A stretch of DNA of 39,188 nt from a virus: IMG/VR virus record IMGVR_UViG_3300032893_000156, positions 1-39,188 of that record. One strand, given 5' to 3'. Below, in pieces: positions 4,651 to 11,616 of this stretch. Numbering within the stretch: the first letter of the stretch is position 1; each line of letters starts with the position of its first letter. A program made the position numbers and the translations under genes. Under the pieces are notes generated by a model. That model made no database searches. It saw nothing but the letters and a program-made list of their open reading frames with translations, and had not been told where the DNA came from.

Positions 4651-4908
4651 ATGGCTTCAAAATCACCGTTCGACAACGTTGACTTTATCCGGCGAATGCT
4701 TGGCTACGATGTTCCACCGCTCGGCGTTCTCGTGATGGAGGAAATGGTCAACCCAACCCAGTTCATCAGTGAACTGGACTACATCAACTATCGGCACAAT
4801 CGGAATATCTCACCAGAGGTAAGCGTCGAACGCTGGCGCCGAGTCTATGGTCCGACCGCCGATGAAATGGAAGCACGGTACCAACGCGAACAGAACACCA
4901 ACGCGTAG
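4651..4908 (+). CDS. Hypothetical early protein (85 residues)
   Basis: The start is ATG 4651, with GGAGG at 4641-4645 (5 bases spacing). An in-frame TTG at 4639 is less likely. The protein contains NVDFIRRMLGYDVPPLGVLVMEEMVN and a soluble, acidic-to-mixed helical C-terminus (ERWRRVYGPTADEMEARYQRE). No motif or family was recognised. It is the first gene after the terminator at 4597 and is followed 33 bases later by the ATPase gene, so it is likely part of the DNA-metabolism operon. Confidence 0.75.
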   Translation: MASKSPFDNVDFIRRMLGYDVPPLGVLVMEEMVNPTQFISELDYINYRHNRNISPEVSVERWRRVYGPTADEMEARYQREQNTNA

Positions 4909-4941
4909 TTAGCAGAAACTTCAAATAGCTCAGGAGGCTAT

Positions 4942-6084
4942 ATGGCAACAGCAACGCATCTCCAAAATCCATCTCAATTCAAAGCAATCCCAGCAGCTCG
5001 TAAGGCTGAGAAGCGGCAAGTAAAACTCAAGCTCGGCATTCAAGGACCATCCGGCTCCGGCAAGACATGGGGCGCATTGGCACTCGCAAAGAATCTCTGG
5101 CCCGAGGCAAAGGTAATGGTGATTGACACCGAGAACGAATCGGCCAGCCTCTACGCCGACAACTTCACGTTCGACACCATCCCGCTTGATCCTCCGTTTG
5201 AATCGCAGCGCTATGCCGCGTGCATCGACTATGCAGTTGAGAACGGCTATGACGTTCTCATCATGGATAGCGTCACGCATCAGTGGGACGGTGAAGGCGG
5301 AATCTTGCGGCGCAAAGAGGAAATGGACCGGCGACCGAATGCAAACTCGTGGGCAAATTGGGCTCTCTTCACGCCCGAGCACACGTCCTTCGTGGAAAAG
5401 ATCAAGCAGGCTCCCATCCACATCATTGCCACCATGCGCACCAAGCAGGAGTGGACGCTCGAGAAAAGCGATAAAGGAAAATCGAAACCCGTCAAGAGCG
5501 GCACTCAGCCAATTCAGCGCGACGGCTTCGACTACGAATTTACTCTCGTCTTCGATGTCCAGATGGATCACAAGGCTGAGATCGACAAAAACCGAACTGG
5601 CTTGTTCGAAGGCAAGATCATTGACTTAGCCGATCCGAAAGTTGCCAAAGCCATAAAGAATTGGCTGGAGTCAGGAACACCAATTAACACAGCACCGCAG
5701 CCGGCGGCCGTCACACCCAAGCCTGCACCAGTTCCTGCCGCTCCCGCGCAGAAAGTTGACGAGTGGAAGCTCGAGGGCGATCACCTTCACTGCCACGTCT
5801 ACGACATTCTCAAGAAGAATTCCAAGAAGAATGAGCCATTTCTGGCAGTGAAGTACAACGCAACAATCAACGGCAAGGATATTGCCTTCTGCTTCAACGA
5901 GCGTCTGTTTGATGCGGTCATGGCGACCAAGGGCAAAGCGTGTGTGCTCTTCGTGAGTCCAGCCGAGTACACAACCATCGACGATGTAATCAAGGTCGGC
6001 GAGATCACCTACGCGGACGGAAAGCCAGTAGCGACCGAAAACATTCACGGCGTTTCCGTCACCGATGAGGACATCCCCTTTTAG
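4942..6084 (+). CDS. RecA/Sak4-like AAA ATPase fused to an SSB-like C-terminal module
   Basis: 380 residues. Residues 28-245 are a phage P-loop ATPase of the Sak4/AAA_24 kind: Walker A GPSGSGKT (35-42), MVIDTEN (59-65), and Walker B VLIMDSVTH (105-113) followed by a polar sensor-like stretch HIIATMRTKQE. A Pro/Ala-rich linker (247-270) leads to about 105 residues with beta-strand pattern (LHCHVYDIL, FLAVKYNATINGKDIAF, ACVLFVSP) and the extreme C-terminus TDEDIPF. That end is almost identical to the acidic tip of bacterial SSB (DDDIPF), which docks replication and repair proteins. Sak4-type annealing proteins depend on SSB, so a built-in SSB-like tail makes sense. AGGAGG lies 4 bases before ATG 4942. 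Confidence 0.88.
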   Translation: MATATHLQNPSQFKAIPAARKAEKRQVKLKLGIQGPSGSGKTWGALALAKNLWPEAKVMVIDTENESASLYADNFTFDTIPLDPPFESQRYAACIDYAVENGYDVLIMDSVTHQWDGEGGILRRKEEMDRRPNANSWANWALFTPEHTSFVEKIKQAPIHIIATMRTKQEWTLEKSDKGKSKPVKSGTQPIQRDGFDYEFTLVFDVQMDHKAEIDKNRTGLFEGKIIDLADPKVAKAIKNWLESGTPINTAPQPAAVTPKPAPVPAAPAQKVDEWKLEGDHLHCHVYDILKKNSKKNEPFLAVKYNATINGKDIAFCFNERLFDAVMATKGKACVLFVSPAEYTTIDDVIKVGEITYADGKPVATENIHGVSVTDEDIPF

Positions 6085-6099
6085 TGCCAGGAGGCCACA

Positions 6100-6612
6100 A
6101 TGAAGCTATACGAGATTCCTACCGAGTTTGCGATTCTTGAATCCGCGCTCATCGAGAACGCGGGCGAACTAACCCCGGAACTTGAAAAGCAGTTAGACGA
6201 GTTCCTTAGAGCAGGCAAAGACAAAATCGAAGGCGGCGCAATGGTCATGCGTGGGCTGGAGATGGAAGCGAAAGCCTGCAAGGAGGAAGCCAAGCGGTTG
6301 AGCGAACGCGCTGCATCGCTCGAGAACAATGTGGAACGACTCAAGAAGCTAATCCTCTACGCTCTCGATGGCGCGTTTGGCGGCAAGGTGAAAACTGCGC
6401 TGTTCACAATATGGGCTCAAACATCGGCTCCGGTTGCGAATCTCGATGTCGCTCCCGGAGTTGATCTAAAAGAACTGCCAGCCTCTTTCGTCCGTGTGAG
6501 CTATGCACTGGCGAAGGATGCCGTGAAAGAAGCGATCAAGCGCGGGGAGAAGATTCCCGACGAGATCATCGTTAGCGAAGTACCTGGGACACGGTTTCTC
6601 AGGGTTCGCTAG
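6100..6612 (+). CDS. Gp157-family phage protein
   Basis: 170 residues. MKLYEIPTEFAILESAL and the long charged helix EMEAKACKEEAKRLSERAASLENNVERLKKLI, then a beta-rich end with ALFTIWAQTSAPVANL, LPASFVRVSYALAKDAVKEAIKRGE and SEVPGTRFLRVR, match the Siphovirus Gp157 family. The family was first seen in streptococcal phages, where it is linked to replication or phage-resistance studies; its molecular role is not settled. AGGAGG precedes ATG 6100 with good spacing. It follows the Sak4-like gene by 15 bases, a pairing common in phage recombination/replication modules. Confidence 0.9.
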   Translation: MKLYEIPTEFAILESALIENAGELTPELEKQLDEFLRAGKDKIEGGAMVMRGLEMEAKACKEEAKRLSERAASLENNVERLKKLILYALDGAFGGKVKTALFTIWAQTSAPVANLDVAPGVDLKELPASFVRVSYALAKDAVKEAIKRGEKIPDEIIVSEVPGTRFLRVR

Positions 6613-6616
6613 TCAC

Positions 6617-6645
6617 AATGCAGAGGCTACGTGACGCTCTGCATT
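6617..6645 (+). other. Intergenic hairpin
   Basis: A perfect 9-base-pair stem, AATGCAGAG (6617-6625) with CTCTGCATT (6637-6645), and an 11-base loop, 4 bases after the Gp157 gene. No T run follows, so it is more likely an RNA-processing or stabilising hairpin, or a protein-binding dyad, than a terminator. The rest of 6646-6725 shows nothing else. Confidence 0.6.
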
Positions 6646-6725
6646 CAGCGGATCGAGCAGTGACTTTCATTCGGGACAAAAATGAAGTCGTCTTGCAGGG
6701 TTCGATACGCTGAATGGAGGGCATC

Positions 6726-6983
6726 ATGGAAACTCAGGAAGTAGTAAAGAAACCAAGCACCATGTTCGCCGAAGATCCGGCATACGATCCGGCCACGCGA
6801 ACGCTGACACTCACCTTCATCAAGGGTGGCACGTACACCTACGCAGATTTTTCGCAAGAGCACTTCGACGAATTCATTGCGGCGCCATCGTGGGGCAAGT
6901 GGTACCACAGTCACCGCGCAGCTTTCAGCAACGGAGTTAAGCAAGTTCCCAAGGACGGTGCCGACGTCGAAGCGGCCTCCTGA
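6726..6983 (+). CDS. KTSC-domain protein
   Basis: 85 residues from ATG 6726 (GGAGGG 4 bases upstream; an in-frame ATG at 6714 overlaps that site and is rejected). The core YDPATRTLTLTFIKGGTYTYADFSQEHFDEFIAAPSWGKWYHSHRA matches the KTSC domain, a small beta-rich module common in phages and sometimes fused to lysyl-tRNA synthetase or nucleases. Its function is unproven. The tail (KQVPKDGADVEAAS) is disordered. It is followed by a hairpin at 7001-7033. Confidence 0.85.
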   Translation: METQEVVKKPSTMFAEDPAYDPATRTLTLTFIKGGTYTYADFSQEHFDEFIAAPSWGKWYHSHRAAFSNGVKQVPKDGADVEAAS

Positions 6984-7000
6984 GTACGTTCTTGGGCCTG

Positions 7001-7033
7001 GTGAGGGTCTGTGTGGGATACATGGACCCTCGC
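7001..7033 (+). other. Hairpin in the leader of the 79-residue gene
   Basis: A perfect 7-base-pair stem, GAGGGTC (7003-7009) with GACCCTC (7025-7031), extendable through a G-U and a G-C pair to about 9 pairs, with a 15-base loop. There is no T run. It lies between the KTSC gene and ATG 7057 and may tune translation or processing. Confidence 0.5.
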
Positions 7034-7056
7034 CGGATTTAGAATTGGGGAAAGCA

Positions 7057-7296
7057 ATGCGGGCAACTATTCACGTTTTGGACATTTCGGAGCCGGCAGT
7101 TACCGAAGGCGTCGATTTAATCGCGAACTGCGGTGCTGTTGTACGCAAGGCGACCTTTGCCATGCGGTTTGAATGCGAGCCTGGGGATCTGCGAAAGTCT
7201 CTGAGGGTATGCTCGGGCTGCGTCGATCGTCCGGTATCGCATCGCTATGTATACCTGCTGGTTTCGGCGGAGGAGATGATATGCGGGATAACCTAA
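7057..7296 (+). CDS. Small zinc-knuckle phage protein
   Basis: 79 residues. ATG 7057 is preceded by GGGGAAAGCA. It contains NCGAVVRKATFAMRFEC and, 15 residues on, RVCSGCVDR; these cysteine groups resemble the many small phage proteins with a CG...CxxC zinc site. The beginning (ATIHVLDISEPAVTEGVDLIANC) fits a short beta hairpin before the metal site. It overlaps the next gene by 16 bases. The function is unknown; by family resemblance these are early proteins. Confidence 0.72.
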   Translation: MRATIHVLDISEPAVTEGVDLIANCGAVVRKATFAMRFECEPGDLRKSLRVCSGCVDRPVSHRYVYLLVSAEEMICGIT

Positions 7297-7457
7297 GCAG
7301 GATTCAGCAACGGCAGCGCGCAACCCTGATGGAGTTCTATCGGCATCACAGTTATCTGCGCTGGCGCTGGACCTGGTTCGGATGGCTGTGCGGTAAGCTC
7401 GGCATTCCCCTGCGATACTTTCCTGTGCGTTGGATTGGCGCGTGGAGAGCGGAATAA
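7281..7457 (+). CDS. Trp/Arg-rich small protein
   Basis: 58 residues from ATG 7281, with GGAGGAG 5-7 bases upstream. It is strongly basic and aromatic in the middle (HHSYLRWRWTWFGWLCGKLGIPLRYFPVRW). The hydrophobic-aromatic centre could sit at a membrane interface, but it is short and contains arginines, so it is not a clear membrane span. No family was recognised. It overlaps the previous gene by 16 bases and ends 2 bases before the next start. Confidence 0.6.
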   Translation: MRDNLSRIQQRQRATLMEFYRHHSYLRWRWTWFGWLCGKLGIPLRYFPVRWIGAWRAE

Positions 7458-7459
7458 TC

Positions 7460-7726
7460 GTGGCTTACGGCACAGGCACTCAAAGCTGGTTAAAGTCGAC
7501 GGAGTATCGCCAGCTTAAGAAAGAGCGCGAGCGGGTTACGGCCGCGTTTGTTCCGAGCCCGGAATCGGTTGAGATGCCGCTTACCTGTCGTTGTCCCCAA
7601 CGAAGTTATCCCCACGAGGTTAGCGTCCACGCCACACTGCGCACCGATTGGGCGGCATGGGGCGCCGGACAAGACAAGAACCGATGGCCTTGGAGTCTAC
7701 GGCTACTGGAGGCTTATGGCGAGTAA
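7460..7726 (+). CDS. Small phage protein with CxCPQRxYPHEVSVH motif
   Basis: 88 residues if started at GTG 7460; GTG 7442 and ATG 7430 in the same frame are alternatives that overlap the preceding gene. The C-terminal half, CRCPQRSYPHEVSVHATLR, then RWPWSLRLL, is a pattern I recall from many short hypothetical phage proteins. The Cys-x-Cys and two His could hold a metal. The N-terminal half is charged and helical (YRQLKKERERV). It overlaps the next gene by 11 bases. Function unknown. Confidence 0.65.
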   Translation: MAYGTGTQSWLKSTEYRQLKKERERVTAAFVPSPESVEMPLTCRCPQRSYPHEVSVHATLRTDWAAWGAGQDKNRWPWSLRLLEAYGE

Positions 7727-7931
7727 ACTGGCGTTCCACTGTGATGCCTGTAAGCGAGAAAAGGGAGAGACGAATCATTGGTTTTTGATCTTCCGCACCC
7801 CGCGGCCCGTGCCAGAGTTCGTGCTTATTCCGTGGGACGACACACGCGCGCGCGATCCTGATTACTCTCACATTTGCAGCCACGAATGCGCACACACGAG
7901 GTTAGAGGAGTTCTTAGGCTCACTCCAATGA
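7716..7931 (+). CDS. Zinc-finger protein (CDAC ... CSHECAH)
   Basis: 71 residues from ATG 7716, with GGAGG just upstream. Residues 9-12 (CDAC) and a C-terminal HICSHECAHTRLEEFL form a likely zinc site. Between them lie ETNHWFLIFRTPRPVPEFVLIPWDD, a beta-rich piece. The same layout is frequent in small phage zinc-ribbon proteins near replication genes. It overlaps both neighbours (11 bases before, an ATGA after), so the three genes are translated as a chain. Confidence 0.78.
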   Translation: MASKLAFHCDACKREKGETNHWFLIFRTPRPVPEFVLIPWDDTRARDPDYSHICSHECAHTRLEEFLGSLQ

Positions 7932-8299
7932 CACTCCTCGAAACCAAAGCCGAGCAGGTATCTCGCATGATAGGGCGAAAGTTTCTCAACCTAACCGTAC
8001 CTGCCCGCACCGAGTTAGCCGCGCTCCTAGTTCGCGAGTTTGAGCCGATGGTGATTGAGCAAGGACGGCTCCCGCTTTCCGATGGCGACCGCACCCAAAA
8101 TGCCGAGCAAGCGAAGAAGATTCTGGCAATCCTGAAAGAGCGCCGATCCGCCGGCGTGACGAATGTGGAACTGGTGAAGATCGCGCAGCGGTTCGGAGGG
8201 AGAATCCACGAACTACGGCACGAGCAGGGTTACAAAATCACATGGAAGCGAGAAGAAGGCAGGATCTATCGCTACTTTCTCGATCCGACCGACTGGTGA
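7928..8299 (+). CDS. Winged helix-turn-helix phage protein
   Basis: 123 residues from ATG 7928 (ATGA overlap with the previous stop). The N-terminal half is helical. The C-terminal half, KKILAILKERRSAGVTNVELVKIAQRFGGRIHELRHEQGYKI, with a wing GRIYRYFLDP, is the small phage HTH type in which RIHELR is the recognition helix. It is probably a DNA-binding regulator or accessory replication factor of the early block. There is no sensor domain. Confidence 0.82.
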   Translation: MTLLETKAEQVSRMIGRKFLNLTVPARTELAALLVREFEPMVIEQGRLPLSDGDRTQNAEQAKKILAILKERRSAGVTNVELVKIAQRFGGRIHELRHEQGYKITWKREEGRIYRYFLDPTDW

Positions 8300-8303
8300 T
8301 AAC

Positions 8304-8486
8304 ATGGCGTCGTATTCAGTACGAAGACCACACAACCCGGACGAGAATCGCGAGACGTATGCAATGAAAACAAGGCGGGAGAAAGCGATGTACTGCCCCG
8401 CCTGTCACCAAGGATTTCACGGCCAGGGAGCCGATGAACGTTACAAAGCTCACTGGCGTGAGAAACACAGCAAACTAAAGGAGTAA
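8304..8486 (+). CDS. C2H2-like small zinc-finger protein
   Basis: 60 residues. The C-terminal half has CPACHQGFHGQ then HWREKH, a C2H2-type spacing, in a basic context. The start ATG 8304 is 4 bases after the stop of the HTH gene and has only a weak ribosome site, so translation may depend on coupling. An in-frame ATG at 8364 would give a 40-residue form that still contains the finger. Probably nucleic-acid binding. Confidence 0.65.
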   Translation: MASYSVRRPHNPDENRETYAMKTRREKAMYCPACHQGFHGQGADERYKAHWREKHSKLKE

Positions 8487-8488
8487 CA

Positions 8489-8782
8489 ATGTACCTATCA
8501 AGCTCCGAACGAACCGGAGTTCTTTTGGAACTCATGCGGAATCTAGAAGCGCTTGTTGACGCCGGCAATATCTCTGCCGCCCACGCATTCAGGGTAGCAG
8601 TTAAGGCCGCGCACGACCACACGGATTGGCCCGACGAACCTAACAAGTCAGAACCGTCCGCTGGTCAATCAGTAACGTTCAATTCATCGGGACAGACAAT
8701 ATCCGCCGAAAATATCCCGCCTTCCAACGTGGTCGACGAAGAACAACCGGCTAACGTAGTGGAACAGGAACAACCGATTTAG
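8489..8782 (+). CDS. Hypothetical protein, helical head and disordered acidic tail
   Basis: 97 residues with a strong AAAGGAG site 5 bases before ATG 8489. Residues 1-50 look helical (RTGVLLELMRNLEALVDAGNISAAHAFRVAVKAAHDH). The rest is polar and acidic (SEPSAGQ..., DEEQPANVVEQEQPI) and probably disordered. No family was recognised. It is the last gene before the structured RNA element at 8789. Confidence 0.75.
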   Translation: MYLSSSERTGVLLELMRNLEALVDAGNISAAHAFRVAVKAAHDHTDWPDEPNKSEPSAGQSVTFNSSGQTISAENIPPSNVVDEEQPANVVEQEQPI

Positions 8783-8788
8783 CGAGTT

Positions 8789-8870
8789 GGGCCGCTCGAC
8801 GAGCCGACTCTGAGAGTTCTGAGAGGAAACTCTCATGTTCTCAGGTAACTATCACGGTGCGAAGCGGCCC
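8789..8870 (+). ncRNA. Folded RNA element upstream of the methyltransferase
   Basis: 82 bases fold into nested helices with no forced pairs. The closing stem GGGCCGCT (8789-8796) pairs with AGCGGCCC (8863-8870). Inside, GCCG (8803-8806) pairs with CGGT (8855-8858). Then CTGAGA (8810-8815) pairs with TCTCAG (8839-8844). Above a 4x3 internal loop, TGAGAG (8820-8825) pairs with CTCTCA (8830-8835), capped by a GAAA tetraloop. No U run follows, so it is not a terminator. It ends 11 bases before the ATG of the DNA methyltransferase, which has no Shine-Dalgarno sequence. It is a candidate riboswitch, translational operator or small RNA. I could not match it to a known riboswitch core. Confidence 0.6.
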
Positions 8871-8881
8871 TATAAATCCCC

Positions 8882-9991
8882 ATGACCCCTGCCTACGAAC
8901 ATAACGGCGTAACGATCTACCACGGTGACGTGCGCCAACTTCTCAAAGAACTGCCGGATGAATCCGTGAACTGTGTGGTAACAAGCCCGCCTTATTGGAG
9001 ACAGCGAGACTACAAGATTACTGGGCAAATCGGATTGGAAATCACTCCCGAGGAATACTGCGATAGTTTGGTTGAGGCCTTCCGCGAGTGTCGGAGGATT
9101 CTACGCAGCGATGGAACCTTCTGGCTAAACATCGGCGAGAAATGGGCATCCGGCGGAAATGGTGGCGGTGGCTCGTTTATGGATCAGCGTAAGGATGCAT
9201 GGTCTCACGCTGAGAATGCAAAGGGATGGAGATCACCGCCCGCTGGCTACAAAGATAAGGACATGGTGGGCATTCCCTGGATGGTTGCCTTTGCACTTCG
9301 CGCCGATGGATGGTATTTACGTCAGTGCAATATTTGGGCGAAGCCGAACTGTATGCCGGAGTCAGTCACCGACCGCTCTACAGTTGCCCACGAATACGTA
9401 TTCCAGTTAGCCAAAAACAACGATTACTGGTATGACGCGGAGAGGGCGCGGACACCTGCAGCGCCCTCATCCGAGACTCGCCTCGCACAAGATGTGGAAT
9501 CGCAGGCAGGATCATCGCGAGGAAACGGGGGTGGCAAGAAAAACGGGACAATGAAGGCTGTTACCAAGCTGACCGGATCACCGCACGGACGCCACGCGCT
9601 AGGAGATAATTTGCCCGCGACGGAACGCCGAAGTGATAAGCAGCGCGGTCATAGTCGAAAGCACAGCGGATTCAATGACCGATGGGACGCAATGACTGTC
9701 GCAGATCAGAGGGCAAACGGCGCGAATCTTCGGTCGGTATGGTGGATTAGTCCAGCCCAAACGGTCGACGAGCACTATGCGGTGATGCCTGATACCTTGG
9801 CGAAAATCTGTATCATTGCGGGCTGTCCTGCTGGTGGAATCGTTTTAGATCCGTTCTTTGGCTCTGGCACAACTGGGTTAGTAGCCCGTGCTAATGGCTG
9901 CAAGTGCATCGGTATAGAGTTGAACGCCGATTACATTGAGATCGCCAAGAAACGGTTGGCTCAATCCGTCCTAGATTTCTCCGTTTCCTAA
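8882..9991 (+). CDS. DNA methyltransferase (N4/N6 type, TSPPYW)
   Basis: 369 residues. The catalytic motif TSPPYW (residues 34-39) comes first and the SAM-binding motif VLDPFFGSGTTG near the C-terminus (around 320-332), so this is the beta-class order of the N4-cytosine/N6-adenine family. SPPY favours N4-cytosine, but many such phage enzymes methylate adenine, so the base is open. The glycine- and charge-rich middle is the likely target-recognition region. No restriction partner is encoded nearby, so it is an orphan enzyme, probably protecting phage DNA. There is no ribosome site; TATAAA lies 5 bases before the ATG, next to the folded RNA. Its stop overlaps the terminase stop on the other strand. 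Confidence 0.93.
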   Translation: MTPAYEHNGVTIYHGDVRQLLKELPDESVNCVVTSPPYWRQRDYKITGQIGLEITPEEYCDSLVEAFRECRRILRSDGTFWLNIGEKWASGGNGGGGSFMDQRKDAWSHAENAKGWRSPPAGYKDKDMVGIPWMVAFALRADGWYLRQCNIWAKPNCMPESVTDRSTVAHEYVFQLAKNNDYWYDAERARTPAAPSSETRLAQDVESQAGSSRGNGGGKKNGTMKAVTKLTGSPHGRHALGDNLPATERRSDKQRGHSRKHSGFNDRWDAMTVADQRANGANLRSVWWISPAQTVDEHYAVMPDTLAKICIIAGCPAGGIVLDPFFGSGTTGLVARANGCKCIGIELNADYIEIAKKRLAQSVLDFSVS

Positions 9992-11616
9992 TCCTTCCCC
10001 GGGGCGTCCAGACTGCGGCCAAGTCGGACGCCTTTTGCTTGCTTCTTCTCTTTTGCCTGAATCTCTTTTTCCCGTTGGAAGGCTAGGCGTGCGATGGTGG
10101 TTTCGTCGACGCCTTCTTTGCGCATTCGTGCGAGGTCTTCCTGGAGAGCCGTGCGCGCTGGCTTCTCGGAGTTCTGGCGCCAGGTGTTGAATCCGTAGGA
10201 TAAACTGTCGTAGCAATCGTCGTTCCAATCTCCGTGGATTTTTTTTACAGCCTTTCTTTCGTCAACAGTCCGGCTACTGATTGCTCCATAAGTAAGAGAT
10301 AGATCAGCGGAATCCCGCGTGAGAACGCAGAGTCCATTTGCGAGTCCGTTGTAGAGAACCTGGGCATTGCCGGCGGGGTCGTGTGCAGCTTTGATTGATC
10401 CAACGCCGTACTCCCCGAACACTTCTGCCATCACACCGTAAATACTCTTGCCGGTTCCGCGGTGTTGGTCCATCGCCTCATCCATCACGCAGAAGGACAT
10501 ACGCGGCGACTCTGGATCTCGCTGGCTGAACTTGCGCAACCAATTATCCTGAGCACCCTGCCGCGGGAAATCCGTGCTTCCGAATCCGTTCTTACACAAG
10601 CGTAAAGCGAATTCCTTCGCTCCCATCTTTCGCTCAATGCGTTCCCGCGTTACAAACACGATGCCATTTGGATTGATTGCATATAGGTGCGCTGCAGCGG
10701 CTGAGTTTCCAAAACCATAGTCAATTGACCAAAAATGATTCCAATACCAGGTATCGCCGATCGTGGCATAGGGGACCACCATCTCCGGGCGCATAAAGTC
10801 GAAGTACAACCCTTCAGCGTTGCACCAGCACCCATAGAGCATCTGCATCTGCAACTTTTTAGGCTGAGATAAAAGGCTGGTGAGCTTCTCAGGACCATAG
10901 AGCGGGTTATCCACGAGCCGAGCAGGAATGAATGATGTCGTCTTTTCTACGGGAGAATCATCCGTCCACGTGGCGCCTCGATATACTTTTGCTGGAACTA
11001 CGCAGGTTTCAAAGGGCCGATCGTCAGCTAGTGGGGCTTCGTGATGGACCGGACATCGCTTCCGAAGGAAAACTTTTTGCTGCCATCCATGTCCTACTCC
11101 GCCTGGGTTGCTGGTAAAGCGCGCACGGACTCTCAGGCCAGCCGCTTTGGGAGCTGCCAGCCAACCGATTAGGTATCGAATCCTGTGCTCTGGATGCTGC
11201 CCACTTTCATCAATCCCGAGCCAGCTATATGCGTTGCCCTGATAGCGATCAAGATCCTTGTCATGGGAAAGATACCCGGGACGAATGGTTGCGCCCGAGG
11301 GAAAGAGCCAGTGTCCTTCTTGCGCTACCCACTTTCCGCCGTAGGGTTCATAGATCGTCTTCTGAATATCTTTGAGCGCTTGCATTTCCTTGTACGATTT
11401 CCGAATGATGAGCGCGCGCAGTTTCGGGTTTTGATATTCCTGCATTGCATCTGCTACTAAATAATATGACTTACCTCCTCCACTCTGCCCTCCCATCAGG
11501 AGAAATTCTGCGCGCGAATTTATGGCAGCCTGCTGCGCCGAGTTGATCGGCCACCAGATCGGATCAACGCCGGGAGGCGGATACTCTAGGGGAGGATAGT
11601 AAGCAGCCGTGCTCAC
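9988..11616 (-). CDS. terL: Terminase large subunit
   Basis: 542 residues; it packages DNA into the prohead with ATPase and nuclease activities. Walker A GGQSGGGKS (42-50), Walker B SWLGIDES (131-138, with D136 and E137) and the coupling motif FTSNPGG (167-173) form the ATPase. The RNase-H-like nuclease part has D299 in SIDYGFG, the acidic group MDEAMD near 378-383, and the DWNDDCYDSLSYG end motif near 460-475. The start is GTG 11616, overlapping the TGA of the small-subunit gene (GTGA). It is the last gene of the late operon. Its TAG stop shares bases with the TAA of the methyltransferase gene. Confidence 0.95.
   Translation of the reverse strand: MSTAAYYPPLEYPPPGVDPIWWPINSAQQAAINSRAEFLLMGGQSGGGKSYYLVADAMQEYQNPKLRALIIRKSYKEMQALKDIQKTIYEPYGGKWVAQEGHWLFPSGATIRPGYLSHDKDLDRYQGNAYSWLGIDESGQHPEHRIRYLIGWLAAPKAAGLRVRARFTSNPGGVGHGWQQKVFLRKRCPVHHEAPLADDRPFETCVVPAKVYRGATWTDDSPVEKTTSFIPARLVDNPLYGPEKLTSLLSQPKKLQMQMLYGCWCNAEGLYFDFMRPEMVVPYATIGDTWYWNHFWSIDYGFGNSAAAAHLYAINPNGIVFVTRERIERKMGAKEFALRLCKNGFGSTDFPRQGAQDNWLRKFSQRDPESPRMSFCVMDEAMDQHRGTGKSIYGVMAEVFGEYGVGSIKAAHDPAGNAQVLYNGLANGLCVLTRDSADLSLTYGAISSRTVDERKAVKKIHGDWNDDCYDSLSYGFNTWRQNSEKPARTALQEDLARMRKEGVDETTIARLAFQREKEIQAKEKKQAKGVRLGRSLDAPGKD

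Noticed and set aside
8789-8870. tRNA, hammerhead ribozyme or TPP riboswitch reading of the folded RNA
   Set aside because: No cloverleaf or acceptor end, no CUGAUGA core, and the CUGAGA motif lacks the rest of the TPP consensus.
8871-8876. TATAAA before the methyltransferase as a -10 box for another leaderless gene
   Set aside because: The position fits, but there is no acceptable -35 at 16-18 bases and it sits right beside the RNA stem; kept only as a weak alternative.
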